From DASRHD01 sp035499715 (lineage in GTDB: Bacteria > Verrucomicrobiota > Verrucomicrobiia > Opitutales > Opitutaceae), in NCBI GenBank assembly GCA_035499715.1, contig DATJYF010000264.1, positions 1 to 12,008 of the forward strand: DNA of 12,008 nucleotides, read 5' to 3'. Shown piece by piece: positions 1 to 6,609 of the stretch. The position numbers and the translations under genes were made by a program. Position 1 is the stretch's first letter. Every line of letters begins with the position of its first letter. Below the pieces are notes generated by a model that saw only the letters and a program-made list of their open reading frames with translations, was not told the DNA's origin and ran no database searches.

Positions 1-1
1 C

Positions 2-415
2 ACTTCCGACTTTACCCTTCAGCCGATCGGTCGCGTCGAGTCGCCGCTGCTTGACCGCGCCGCGGCGCCGAAGCAGGGATACGAAGGCGCGCCGGCGGCG
101 TGGCTGGTTTTTGATGAGTCGGTGCGCGACGGGCTGCGCGATCTGCGGGTGGGCGACGAAGTGATTGTGCTTACCTGGCTGGACCGCAGCCGGCGGGACA
201 TTCTCCGCGTGCATCCGCGGAGTGACCGCAGCCAGCCGAAGCGCGGCGTTTTCAGCACGCGCTCGCCGGACCGGCCCAACCCGGTCGGTCTGCATCGGGT
301 CAAAATTCTGTCCATCGCCGACGCTCTCCGGATCGAGGTGGAGCCTTTGGAGGCGCTGCACCTGACGCCGATCATCGATCTCAAGCCGGTGCTGGAGGAC
401 GTGGCCGACGCGTGA
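2..415 (+). CDS. TsaA/TrmO-type tRNA methyltransferase domain protein (5' end cut by window)
   Basis: The frame is open from base 2 to the TGA at 413-415, giving 137 residues, and the true start lies just left of the window. The visible protein begins with QPIGRVESP, continues with APKQG, and carries the signature FSTRSPDRPNPVGLHRV followed by LTPIIDLKP. These are hallmarks of the TsaA/TrmO (YaeB, VirR) fold. In E. coli the family member uses S-adenosylmethionine to N6-methylate t6A37 of certain tRNAs. The protein stops right after the TsaA domain, so it lacks the extra C-terminal domain of the roughly 235-residue E. coli TrmO and resembles the shorter single-domain forms. The domain call is firm. 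The exact tRNA substrate is inferred from the family. The GTG at 122 opens an internal piece of the domain and is not a credible start. Confidence 0.88.
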   Translation, partial: TSDFTLQPIGRVESPLLDRAAAPKQGYEGAPAAWLVFDESVRDGLRDLRVGDEVIVLTWLDRSRRDILRVHPRSDRSQPKRGVFSTRSPDRPNPVGLHRVKILSIADALRIEVEPLEALHLTPIIDLKPVLEDVADA

Positions 416-471
416 CGGCCGGACGGATTCACGAGATTGTTTTTCCCGCGCAGCCGTCTTATTTTCGCGAG

Positions 472-927
472 ATGAAACTTGCCGACGAACTCCGCAAGCT
501 CGCCGAACTCCACGAGGCCGGTCAGCTGACGGACCGGGAGTTCGCCGCCGCCAAACGCCGCCTGATTGCGGAGGCCGAGCCGTCCGCGCCGGCCAGGGGA
601 AAAAAGGCGGATGAAGATGCCGCGGACCTGCCGGAGACGATTTATCAATCGAGCCGGTGGTCCGCAGGTAATCTGTTTTTCCCCGACCGGCTGACCTTGG
701 CGAGCGACGGCATGCTGTTCCGCAAGGGAGCGCTGTTCGGCTCGCGGGAAGAACACATCAATTACCGCGCGGTCGCGTCATTTCGGATCACCAACGGAAT
801 TTTTCTTTCCAACATCTGCATCGAAACCTCGGGCGGGACTCAGCCGATCTACATGAACGGACTTTGGAAATCCGAGGCGAAAGAGATCCAGGCCGCCATC
901 CGCGCGTTCCAGAAAAGAGAGGATTGA
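472..927 (+). CDS. SHOCT-domain plus PH-like domain protein
   Basis: A 151-residue protein from the ATG at 472. Residues 1-34 match the SHOCT pattern (LADELRKLAELHEAGQLT then EFAAAKRRLI), a short helical module of unknown binding role. A charged linker follows, and about residues 57-146 look like a bacterial PH-like beta domain (LTLASDGMLFRKGALFG, then a C-terminal helix ending EIQAAIRAF). There is no signal peptide or membrane segment, so it is probably cytoplasmic. A GTG at 412 overlaps the stop of the TsaA gene and would add 20 residues unrelated to either domain. I prefer 472 because SHOCT starts there, although neither site has a clear ribosome binding site. The 56-bp gap suggests co-transcription with the TsaA gene. 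SHOCT usually lies at the C-terminus, so this order is less common. The cellular function is unknown. Confidence 0.75.
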   Translation: MKLADELRKLAELHEAGQLTDREFAAAKRRLIAEAEPSAPARGKKADEDAADLPETIYQSSRWSAGNLFFPDRLTLASDGMLFRKGALFGSREEHINYRAVASFRITNGIFLSNICIETSGGTQPIYMNGLWKSEAKEIQAAIRAFQKRED

Positions 928-957
928 GCGGCGCCGCGGTTGCCGGTCCGATCCCCA

Positions 958-1539
958 CTATCGGCCCATGATGAAAAAAATGATCCAGGCGGCGCCGGCG
1001 TTGAGCAAGCCGGCCGCCGCGACCAGAAATACAAACAATGCTGGATCGTGGCGGCCGTTCCAGACCAGCGCGATGATCAGGAGCGTGTTCACCGGCACCA
1101 TCAAAAGCAGGAAGTCGCGCAGGCGGCGGTTGGGACGCCGTTTGAATTCCATCGGCGCTTCATGCATCGCCTGCTTCCGGGCGACGCTTTGCAGAATCTG
1201 CACGACGTCGTTGGGAGGGGCGGGCGCCGGGGCACTGGTTCGCGGCGGGAGGGGGCGGTTGGCGGCCGCGATCAATTCGCGGTGATCGATCGACGGCAGT
1301 TGGGGCTGGCTCGCCTTTTCGATTTCCCGTTGTTTGAACTGAAACTGCCGGGGCGCGGGGAAAAGGCCCTCGCTCTGCGGAAACGTTTCCAACGGCGCCC
1401 ACGGGCCAGTTTTGTCCGTCGCGGCCTCGGTGGCGGGCGTGATAGCACCACCATCGGCCAGTTCCCGCAATTGATCGACGGTGAAGGGTCCGCGCTCGAC
1501 GCCTTGCAGGCGGAGGTAGGTCTGCGGCAGATCGACCAT
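958..1539 (-). CDS. GYF-domain protein with two C-terminal transmembrane segments
   Basis: From the ATG at 1539 this encodes 193 residues. About residues 5-54 form a GYF_2-type domain: TYLRLQGVERGPFTVDQLREL, then the W of GPWAPLETF, as in the bacterial pattern of aromatic-x-G-PF followed by a W-x-PL end. GYF domains bind proline-rich peptides. A long linker rich in Pro and Ala follows (about 60-135). Two hydrophobic segments at about 143-160 and 167-192 lie at the C-terminus, so the GYF domain is probably cytoplasmic and tethered to the inner membrane. The same frame stays open to 1845, but the upstream part looks non-coding. An ATG at 1578 (MIAREAGRR) is a possible alternative start, 13 residues earlier. 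The gene converges on the SHOCT gene with a 30-bp gap. Such proteins often sit beside other small membrane proteins; the specific role is unknown. Confidence 0.75.
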   Translation of the reverse strand: MVDLPQTYLRLQGVERGPFTVDQLRELADGGAITPATEAATDKTGPWAPLETFPQSEGLFPAPRQFQFKQREIEKASQPQLPSIDHRELIAAANRPLPPRTSAPAPAPPNDVVQILQSVARKQAMHEAPMEFKRRPNRRLRDFLLLMVPVNTLLIIALVWNGRHDPALFVFLVAAAGLLNAGAAWIIFFIMGR

Positions 1540-1802
1540 GAACGAATTTGCGCGTCGGCCGGCTTCCCTCGCAATCATGTTTTCGCTTTTTGTTTCGACG
1601 GGCAGAATAAAAATTCCGCCGGCGCGATTCGGTTCGGAAATGAAGCTGTCCCGGCGTCGGACGTGCGACTTGTTGCCAGAGGCTTGCATGAAGAAGTTTT
1701 TGCCATAATCTGGATCGGACAAGAGCTTCCATGCCCGGTGGCCAGCGCCAGGGATTTTCTGCTGGGCCGCGCCGAACCAAACAACTTCGCCCGGACAAAC
1801 CA
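1540..1802. promoter_or_regulatory. Divergent intergenic region between GYF gene and alcohol dehydrogenase gene
   Basis: This non-coding stretch separates two divergent genes, so it should hold promoters for both. For the rightward dehydrogenase, the best sigma70-like match I can see is TTGCAT at 1684-1689 and TAATCT at 1706-1711 with a 16-bp spacer. It is a weak match and remains a guess. The region is noticeably more AT-rich around 1570-1620 and 1690-1715 than its surroundings, which fits promoter DNA. Both strands are open here (leftward to 1845, rightward from 940), but neither translation looks like a protein domain. No clear Shine-Dalgarno motif precedes the ATG at 1803. Confidence 0.4.
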
Positions 1803-2858
1803 ATGAGCACCAGAGCCTATGCCGCCCGATCGGCCACGTCACCACTGGCCCCGTTCACCCTCCAACGGCGCGATCCGCTGCTGCACGACGTCGTGATCGA
1901 CATTCTATATTGCGGTGTCTGTCACTCCGACCTGCACCAGGCGCGCAACGAATGGAGCGGCACGACGTTTCCCTGCGTGCCCGGCCACGAAATTCTCGGC
2001 CGTGTGATCAAGACCGGGCCCAAGGTGCGGAAATTCAAGGAAGGCGACCTGGCGGCGGTGGGCTGCATGGTCGATTCCTGCCGCCTTTGCCCGAATTGCC
2101 AGCACGGACTGCAGCAGTATTGCGCCAACGGCCCGGTCTGGACCTACAACAGCCCGGCTCCGCAGCTGGAAGGTATGACCTATGGCGGCTACTCCGAGGA
2201 CATCGTGGTGGACGAGGCCTACACGTTGAAGATCTCGCCCAAAGTCGACCAGGCGGCGACGGCGCCGCTGCTCTGCGCGGGCATCACCACCTGGTCGCCG
2301 TTGCGGCACTGGAAGGTCGGCTCGGGCAAGAAGGTCGGCATCGTGGGCCTGGGCGGTCTGGGGCACATGGGCGTGAAATTCGCCCGCGCGTTCGGCGCGC
2401 ATACGGTCCTGTTCACCACCTCGCCGGGCAAGGTGGCCGACGGGCTGCGCCTGGGCGCGCACGAGGTGGTGATTTCGAAAAATCCGGACGAGATGGCGCG
2501 CCACAAAAGCAGCTTCGATTTCATCCTCGATACCGTCGCCGGCGAGCATGACATCAGTGCCTTTTTCAACCTGCTCAAATTCGAGGGCACGCTGACGGAC
2601 GTCGGCCTGCCGGAAAAGCCGCTGGCCATCAGCCTTTCCAGCCTGATCATGCAGCGCCGCAATTTCGCCGGCTCGGTCATCGGCGGCATCGCCGAGACGC
2701 AGGAGATGCTGGATTTTTGCGCCGAGCGCGGCATCGCCTGCGACGTCGAAATGATCCGCATGCAGGAGATCAACGAAGCCTACGACCGCATGCTGAAAGG
2801 CGACGTGCGCTACCGCTTCGTCATCGACATGGCGTCGCTCAAGAAAGACGCCGCCTGA
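1803..2858 (+). CDS. yahK: Zinc-dependent NAD(P) alcohol/aldehyde dehydrogenase, YahK/cinnamyl-alcohol-dehydrogenase type
   Basis: A 351-residue medium-chain dehydrogenase, full length for the family. The predicted catalytic zinc ligands are C40 (GVCHSD), H62 with E63 (PGHE) and C158. The structural zinc cysteines are C93, C96, C99 and C107. The Rossmann loop is GLGGLGHMG at 182-190. It closely resembles E. coli YahK along its whole length (TYNSP, LCAGITT.SPLRHW, GGIAETQEMLDFCAE, INEAYDRM, YRFVID). YahK-type enzymes reduce a broad range of aldehydes to alcohols, mainly with NADPH, in the cytoplasm. The frame extends 24 codons upstream to 1731, but that extension has no family match, whereas MSTRAYAA at 1803 is the usual beginning. 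The gene seems to stand alone, 81 bp before the next gene. The natural substrate cannot be read from the sequence. Confidence 0.93.
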   Translation: MSTRAYAARSATSPLAPFTLQRRDPLLHDVVIDILYCGVCHSDLHQARNEWSGTTFPCVPGHEILGRVIKTGPKVRKFKEGDLAAVGCMVDSCRLCPNCQHGLQQYCANGPVWTYNSPAPQLEGMTYGGYSEDIVVDEAYTLKISPKVDQAATAPLLCAGITTWSPLRHWKVGSGKKVGIVGLGGLGHMGVKFARAFGAHTVLFTTSPGKVADGLRLGAHEVVISKNPDEMARHKSSFDFILDTVAGEHDISAFFNLLKFEGTLTDVGLPEKPLAISLSSLIMQRRNFAGSVIGGIAETQEMLDFCAERGIACDVEMIRMQEINEAYDRMLKGDVRYRFVIDMASLKKDAA

Positions 2859-2939
2859 CGGCGCGCGAGCCGGCGCACTGAGGGCCTCCGGAGATCGGCT
2901 TGAACCTTCGGGCGCCGGCGGATATCAACCGGCTTCATT

Positions 2940-3434
2940 ATGAGGCATTATCCGGCGCCTTGGAGCACGTCGCTGATTGCCGTCTCATCCCTGGCCACGC
3001 TTTTGTGCCTCGGCAGCGCGGGCGCGATCGCCTGGCAGGGCCGCGGGTTGCCGTCCTGGGTGGGGTTGTTGCCGCTTGCCATCATTGCCGGCGGCGCACT
3101 TTTCACCATCCGGGGCTACACCGTGGCTGCGGATGTCATCCTGGTGCATCGGCTGTGCTGGGCGACGCGGCTGCCGCTCGCCGGCCTGGAGTCCGCGCGA
3201 TTCGAGCCCGACGCCATGCGCCGGAGCATCCGCACTTTCGGCAACGGCGGGTTGTTTTCATTTGCCGGCTATTTTCGCAACAAGCCGCTGGGCGCCTATC
3301 GCGCGTTGGTCACCGACCCGCATCAGACGGTGGTGCTGCGCTATGCCGGCCGCACGGTGGTGATTTCTCCGTCCGCACCGGAGGAGTTCGTCCGCAGCCT
3401 TTTGCTGGCGACATCCGCTCCGCGGGGGAATTGA
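2940..3434 (+). CDS. Membrane protein with two TM segments and a PH-like domain
   Basis: A 164-residue protein. Residues 11-32 and 40-57 are hydrophobic and probably form a membrane hairpin. Residues 58-156 look like a bacterial PH-like domain: YTVAADVILVHRLCWATRLPL, then the conserved-looking block SIRTFGNGGLFSFAGYFRN (95-113), then ALVTDP.QTVVLRYAGRTVVISP. I recall this block from a family of small bacterial membrane-anchored PH-domain proteins of unknown function. The ATG at 2940 directly precedes the first hydrophobic segment. No good Shine-Dalgarno motif is present. The small hydrophobic gene starts 38 bp after its stop and could be in the same transcript. An overlapping frame from 2900 to 3472 encodes an Arg/His-rich, domain-less product and is rejected. 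Confidence 0.72.
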   Translation: MRHYPAPWSTSLIAVSSLATLLCLGSAGAIAWQGRGLPSWVGLLPLAIIAGGALFTIRGYTVAADVILVHRLCWATRLPLAGLESARFEPDAMRRSIRTFGNGGLFSFAGYFRNKPLGAYRALVTDPHQTVVLRYAGRTVVISPSAPEEFVRSLLLATSAPRGN

Positions 3435-3472
3435 CCCGGGCTTGCCAAACGGAGGCGGAAGGGCAGGGTTAA

Positions 3473-3688
3473 ATGCACAACACGAAAATGAGGCTGCTGC
3501 TCATCCTGCTCTTGTGGGCGATCCTGCTCGCGCTCTGCTGGCCGCTGGCGTTGTTGGTGCTCGTCGTCTGGCCGATCCTCTGGCTGATTTCGATTCCGTT
3601 CCGCATCCTCGGGATCGCCGTGCACGCCCTGCTGGTGCTGGCGCAGATATTGTTTTTTCTGCCCGCGCGCCTGATCGGCCGGTTCTGA
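3473..3688 (+). CDS. Small hydrophobic membrane protein (71 aa)
   Basis: A 71-residue, almost entirely hydrophobic protein with a basic start (MHNTKMR). One or two membrane helices at about 7-40 are followed by a second hydrophobic stretch at about 45-65, ending LPARLIGRF. The upstream sequence is purine-rich (GGAGG at 3451-3455, GGAAGGG at 3457-3463, AGGG at 3465-3468, four bases before ATG). That makes it one of the few genes here with a plausible ribosome binding site, and it supports this start. I do not recognise the family. It follows the PH membrane protein in the same direction and may be co-transcribed. The gene ends 15 bp before the end of convergent typA. The antisense frames over it are low-complexity Arg-rich shadows. 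Confidence 0.6.
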   Translation: MHNTKMRLLLILLLWAILLALCWPLALLVLVVWPILWLISIPFRILGIAVHALLVLAQILFFLPARLIGRF

Positions 3689-3703
3689 AAAAGCCTCGGG
3701 ACT

Positions 3704-5527
3704 TCAGCTTGCGGCGCGCTCCGCGCGCCCGGCTTTGCGGCGGTCGACCTGCTTGAGGATGCGTTTGCGCAGGCGCAGGTTCTTCGGCGTGACTTCCACG
3801 AATTCGTCGGACGCGATGTATTCGATGGCGCGCTCGAGCGAGAGTTTGGTCGCGGGCGTGAGCTGGATGCCCTTGCCTTCGCCCTGGGAGCGGAAGTTGG
3901 TGAGCTGTTTCGATTTGCTGGCGTTGACCGGGATGTCCTCCTGACGCGGATTCTCGCCGACGACCATGCCTTCGTAAATCTCCTCGCCGGGACCGACGAA
4001 AAGTTTGCCGCGCTCCTGGATGGCTTCGAGGGCATAGGCGGTGGTGGTGCCGGCCTCGGTGGCGACGAGCGTGCCGGTGAGGCGGGTGGTGAGTTCGCCG
4101 GCGGCGGGGCCGTATTCCTTGAACAAATGGCTCATCACGCCGCGGCCGCTGGTGGCGTTGACGAGGTCGATCTCGAAGCCGATCAGGCCGCGCGTGGTGA
4201 TGGTGGCCTCGACCATGGTGGAGTGCGGATGCTTTTCCATGTTCGTGATCTGGCCCTTGCGGTTGGCGAGGTTTTGCATCACGGCGCCGACGCATTCCTC
4301 CGGCACCTCGACCCAGAGGGTTTCGTAAGGCTCGTGGACGTGGCCGTTGACCGTGCGGGTGATGACGGTCGGGCGCGAGACGAGCAGTTCGTAGCCTTCG
4401 CGTCGCATGGTCTCGACGAGCACGGCGATCTGCATGGCGCCGCGGGCCTTGATGTTGAACACGGCGGCGGCGGCGGTGTCCTCGATCTTGATGGAGATGT
4501 TCGTCTTCGCCTCCTTGTAGAGCCGGTCGCGGATCTGGCGCGAGGTGACGAGCTTGCCATCACGGCCGACGAGCGGACCGTCGTTGACCGCGATCTGCAT
4601 CTCGAGCGTGGGCGGGTCGATCTCGGTGAAGGGCAGGGGATGCGCTTCCTCTTCCGCGCTGATGGTGTCGCCGATGTCGATGTCCTCGAAGCCGGAGAGG
4701 CCGACAATGTTGCCGGCGACGCCATTGACGGACTCGGAGGTGGTCAGGCCGGAATATTCAAAGACCTTGGTGATCTTGGCGCGCGTTTTCTTGGGGTCGT
4801 TGTGGCGCGTGATCCAGACGTTGTCGCCAACGGCGACCCGGCCCGCGAGGATCTTGCCGATGGCGATGCGGCCGACGTAATCGCTCCAGTCGATGTTGGA
4901 GACGAGCATCTGGAACGGCTCGCCGGTCTTGGCGAAGGGCGGCGGAATGTGGTCGAGAATGGTTTCGAAGAGCGGCGTCAGGTCCTTCTTTTCGTCGCCA
5001 AGGTGCTTCATCATGTAGCCGTCGCGGCCGGAGCCGTAGACGACGGGGGCGTTGAACTGCTCCTCGTTGGCGTTGAGCTCGAGGAGGAGCTCGAGCACCT
5101 TGTCATACATTTTTTTCGGATCGGCGTTTTCGCGGTCGATCTTGTTGATGACGATGATGACCTTGAGGCCGTGCTGGAGGGCCTTGCGCAGGACGAAGCG
5201 CGTCTGGGCCTGCGGGCCGTCGTAGGCATCGACGAGCAAAAGCACGCCGTCGACCATGCGCAGGGCGCGCTCGACCTCGCCGCCGAAATCGGCGTGGCCG
5301 GGCGTGTCGACGATGTTGATGGTCTTGTCGTGCCAGTGGACGGCGGTGTTCTTGGCCTTGATCGTGATGCCTTTTTCGCGCTCGAGGTCCATTGAGTCCA
5401 TGGCGCGCTCGGCGACCTGCTGATTGGCGCGGAAAACGCCGCCTTCCTTGAGGAGCTTGTCGACGAGCGTGGTCTTGCCATGGTCGACATGGGCAATGAT
5501 GGCGATGTTGCGAACGTGTGGATTCAT
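3704..5527 (-). CDS. typA: Ribosome-associated translational GTPase TypA/BipA
   Basis: A 607-residue protein, the normal length for TypA/BipA. The G motifs are all present: G1 AHVDHGKTT (12-20), G2 EKGITI with T55, G3 DTPGH (74-78) and G4 NKID (128-131). An EF-G-like domain II follows, then domains III and V (for example NGHVHEPYETL and RGLIGFEIDL), then the BipA-specific C-terminal domain (MVVGENPRQEDIPVN, KGIQLTP, ASDEFVEVTP.NLRLRKR). TypA is an EF-G relative that binds 70S ribosomes and assists 50S assembly and stress or cold responses. MNPHVRNIAIIAHVDHGK is the usual N-terminus, so the start is secure, although the preceding bases are pyrimidine-rich with no Shine-Dalgarno motif. The product ends in a basic tail. 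An intrinsic terminator lies between it and the lipoprotein gene upstream, so it probably has its own promoter, which I cannot identify. Confidence 0.97.
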   Translation of the reverse strand: MNPHVRNIAIIAHVDHGKTTLVDKLLKEGGVFRANQQVAERAMDSMDLEREKGITIKAKNTAVHWHDKTINIVDTPGHADFGGEVERALRMVDGVLLLVDAYDGPQAQTRFVLRKALQHGLKVIIVINKIDRENADPKKMYDKVLELLLELNANEEQFNAPVVYGSGRDGYMMKHLGDEKKDLTPLFETILDHIPPPFAKTGEPFQMLVSNIDWSDYVGRIAIGKILAGRVAVGDNVWITRHNDPKKTRAKITKVFEYSGLTTSESVNGVAGNIVGLSGFEDIDIGDTISAEEEAHPLPFTEIDPPTLEMQIAVNDGPLVGRDGKLVTSRQIRDRLYKEAKTNISIKIEDTAAAAVFNIKARGAMQIAVLVETMRREGYELLVSRPTVITRTVNGHVHEPYETLWVEVPEECVGAVMQNLANRKGQITNMEKHPHSTMVEATITTRGLIGFEIDLVNATSGRGVMSHLFKEYGPAAGELTTRLTGTLVATEAGTTTAYALEAIQERGKLFVGPGEEIYEGMVVGENPRQEDIPVNASKSKQLTNFRSQGEGKGIQLTPATKLSLERAIEYIASDEFVEVTPKNLRLRKRILKQVDRRKAGRAERAAS

Positions 5528-5581
5528 GGCGAAAAGGGGAGAAAGTGCCCGTGGCCGGGGCCGAACGCAAGGCCGAAGGGC

Positions 5582-5617
5582 TCAAACAAACCGGGCCGGC
5601 GCAACGGCCGGCCCGGT
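5582..5617 (-). terminator. Rho-independent terminator of the lipoprotein gene
   Basis: Bases 5591-5600 (CCGGGCCGGC) pair perfectly with 5607-5616 (GCCGGCCCGG) around the 6-base loop GCAACG. An A-T pair at 5590/5617 extends the stem to 11 bp. Read on the minus strand, the stem is followed at once by TTTGTTTGA (5590 down to 5582), a U-rich tail. It lies 30 bp past the stop of the gene at 5647-6564, the right distance for an intrinsic terminator of that gene. There is no U-tract on the + strand side. Confidence 0.8.
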
Positions 5618-5646
5618 CGTGACTTGGCGGAAAATTGTCCGGCGCG

Positions 5647-6564
5647 CTACTGCACCGTGATCGGGATCGTCAACTGGCCTTCGCCGTAGCCCTTGAGCAC
5701 GAGGGTGCCCGCGCCAGGCCGGCCGCCTTGCACGGTGACGGTCACCGTGTTGCCCCCGGACGGAACGACGACCTCCGGCATGATCACGCTGTCCGGCACG
5801 TCGGTCGTGACGTCCAGCAACAGGCCGCCGGGCGGAGCGGTCACCGGCACGGTGAAGGTGAGGGGCTGGCGTTCGCCGGTGCGGAGGGTGAGCGAGGCCG
5901 GCGAAACCTGGATTTGCAGCGAATCGACGCGGAAGGTGCCGACCGGCGAGGTGCCGGACGCGCCGTTGATCGAGACTTTGTAGTCGTGCCCCGGCTCGAC
6001 CGAGGGAACGAAGAAGCTCAGGGAGCTGGGCGACTCGTAGACCGTGCGCGCCGGCGTGTTCTCGAAATAAACGATGTCCTGCGGCGTGAAGCCGCGGCCG
6101 AGCACGCTCACGCGCGCGCCGACCGGGCCGCGGCTGGTCTCGAGCGAGAGCACATAGCGGCTGGCGATCTTGACGTGCACCGTATCAATGTACGCCTCGC
6201 TGTCGGTGGTGTTGCCGCCGCCGTTGTTGATCTTGTAGTTGACGAGAATGTAGTAGGCAAATTCATCGCGGCCGGGCGGCAGCTGGTAATCGAGCTGATA
6301 AATGTCGGTGCCCACCGGACTTTTCTTCATGATCAGGTCCTGGCCATCGATGATGAGGTGCGGCACAATGCTGTCCTCGACGACATCGCTGTTTCCCGTC
6401 TCGATGCGCGCGGAGATGGTGTAAATCTGCGACGGATTCTCCGGCAGTGTCGCGGGCGTGAGATTGACGATCTTCAGGCCGCAGCCGGCGAGCAAAAGCA
6501 GGCCGAGGACGGCGCCGAGCCCGAGGGCGAATTTTCTCGCATGGACGAAGTGGTTTTTGTGCAT
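5647..6564 (-). CDS. Lipoprotein with IPT/TIG-like and Ig-like domains
   Basis: A 305-residue protein. The N-terminus MHKNHFVHARKF followed by a hydrophobic run and the lipobox LAGC, with C28 as the lipidated cysteine, is a clear type II signal peptide. The mature protein is therefore anchored to a membrane in the envelope. About residues 45-135 form a beta-rich region of unknown family. About 135-215 resemble an IPT/TIG immunoglobulin-like fold (SRGPVGARVSVLGRGFTPQDIVYF, then FFVPSVEPGHDYKVSI and TFRV). About 217-305 look like a second Ig-like module (LQIQVSPASLTLRTGERQPL, then a terminal LTIPITVQ). The frame extends to 6678 but would bury the signal peptide, so the ATG at 6564 is chosen. 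It is divergent from hemW with 45 bp between starts, and a strong terminator follows it. The specific function is unknown; a structural or binding role at the cell surface is an inference. Confidence 0.85.
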   Translation of the reverse strand: MHKNHFVHARKFALGLGAVLGLLLLAGCGLKIVNLTPATLPENPSQIYTISARIETGNSDVVEDSIVPHLIIDGQDLIMKKSPVGTDIYQLDYQLPPGRDEFAYYILVNYKINNGGGNTTDSEAYIDTVHVKIASRYVLSLETSRGPVGARVSVLGRGFTPQDIVYFENTPARTVYESPSSLSFFVPSVEPGHDYKVSINGASGTSPVGTFRVDSLQIQVSPASLTLRTGERQPLTFTVPVTAPPGGLLLDVTTDVPDSVIMPEVVVPSGGNTVTVTVQGGRPGAGTLVLKGYGEGQLTIPITVQ

Positions 6565-6609
6565 TTGGTTTTTGGACGAATTCCGGGTGGAACCCGCAGT
6601 CTGTTTGTA
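6565..6609. promoter_or_regulatory. 45-bp divergent control region between lipoprotein gene and hemW
   Basis: Only 45 bp separate the two divergent start codons, so their promoters must overlap or extend into the coding regions. The region contains an inverted repeat, CGGGT at 6584-6588 and ACCCG at 6592-6596 with a 3-base spacer. Two direct repeats also span the lipoprotein start: TGGTTTTTG at 6551-6559 and 6566-6574, and GGACGAA at 6543-6549 and 6574-6580. A weak minus-strand promoter match is TTGCGC (complement of 6628-6633) and TACAAA (complement of 6604-6609), spaced 18 bp. No Shine-Dalgarno motif precedes either ATG. The regulatory assignment is inference. Confidence 0.35.

Noticed and set aside
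928..964. Hairpins between the SHOCT and GYF genes (GCGGCGCCGC palindrome at 928-937; CCGAT/ATCGG at 948-964)
   Set aside because: The stems are short and no T-tract follows on either strand, so a terminator is not supported.
1731..1802. 24-codon N-terminal extension of the alcohol dehydrogenase
   Set aside because: The extension has no family counterpart, and MSTRAYAA at 1803 is the normal beginning of this enzyme type.
940..1806. 288-codon open frame on the + strand opposite the GYF gene
   Set aside because: No domain is visible, and the opposite strand has a clear GYF motif and two membrane helices.
4127..5395. 422-codon open frame on the + strand opposite typA
   Set aside because: Its product is a low-complexity Val/Asp/Gly/Leu repeat-like sequence that mirrors the codons of typA, which is certain on the other strand.
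5635..6609. 325-codon N-terminal extension of hemW
   Set aside because: It is antisense to the lipoprotein gene, is low-complexity, and matches nothing in HemW. The family N-terminus begins near 6610.
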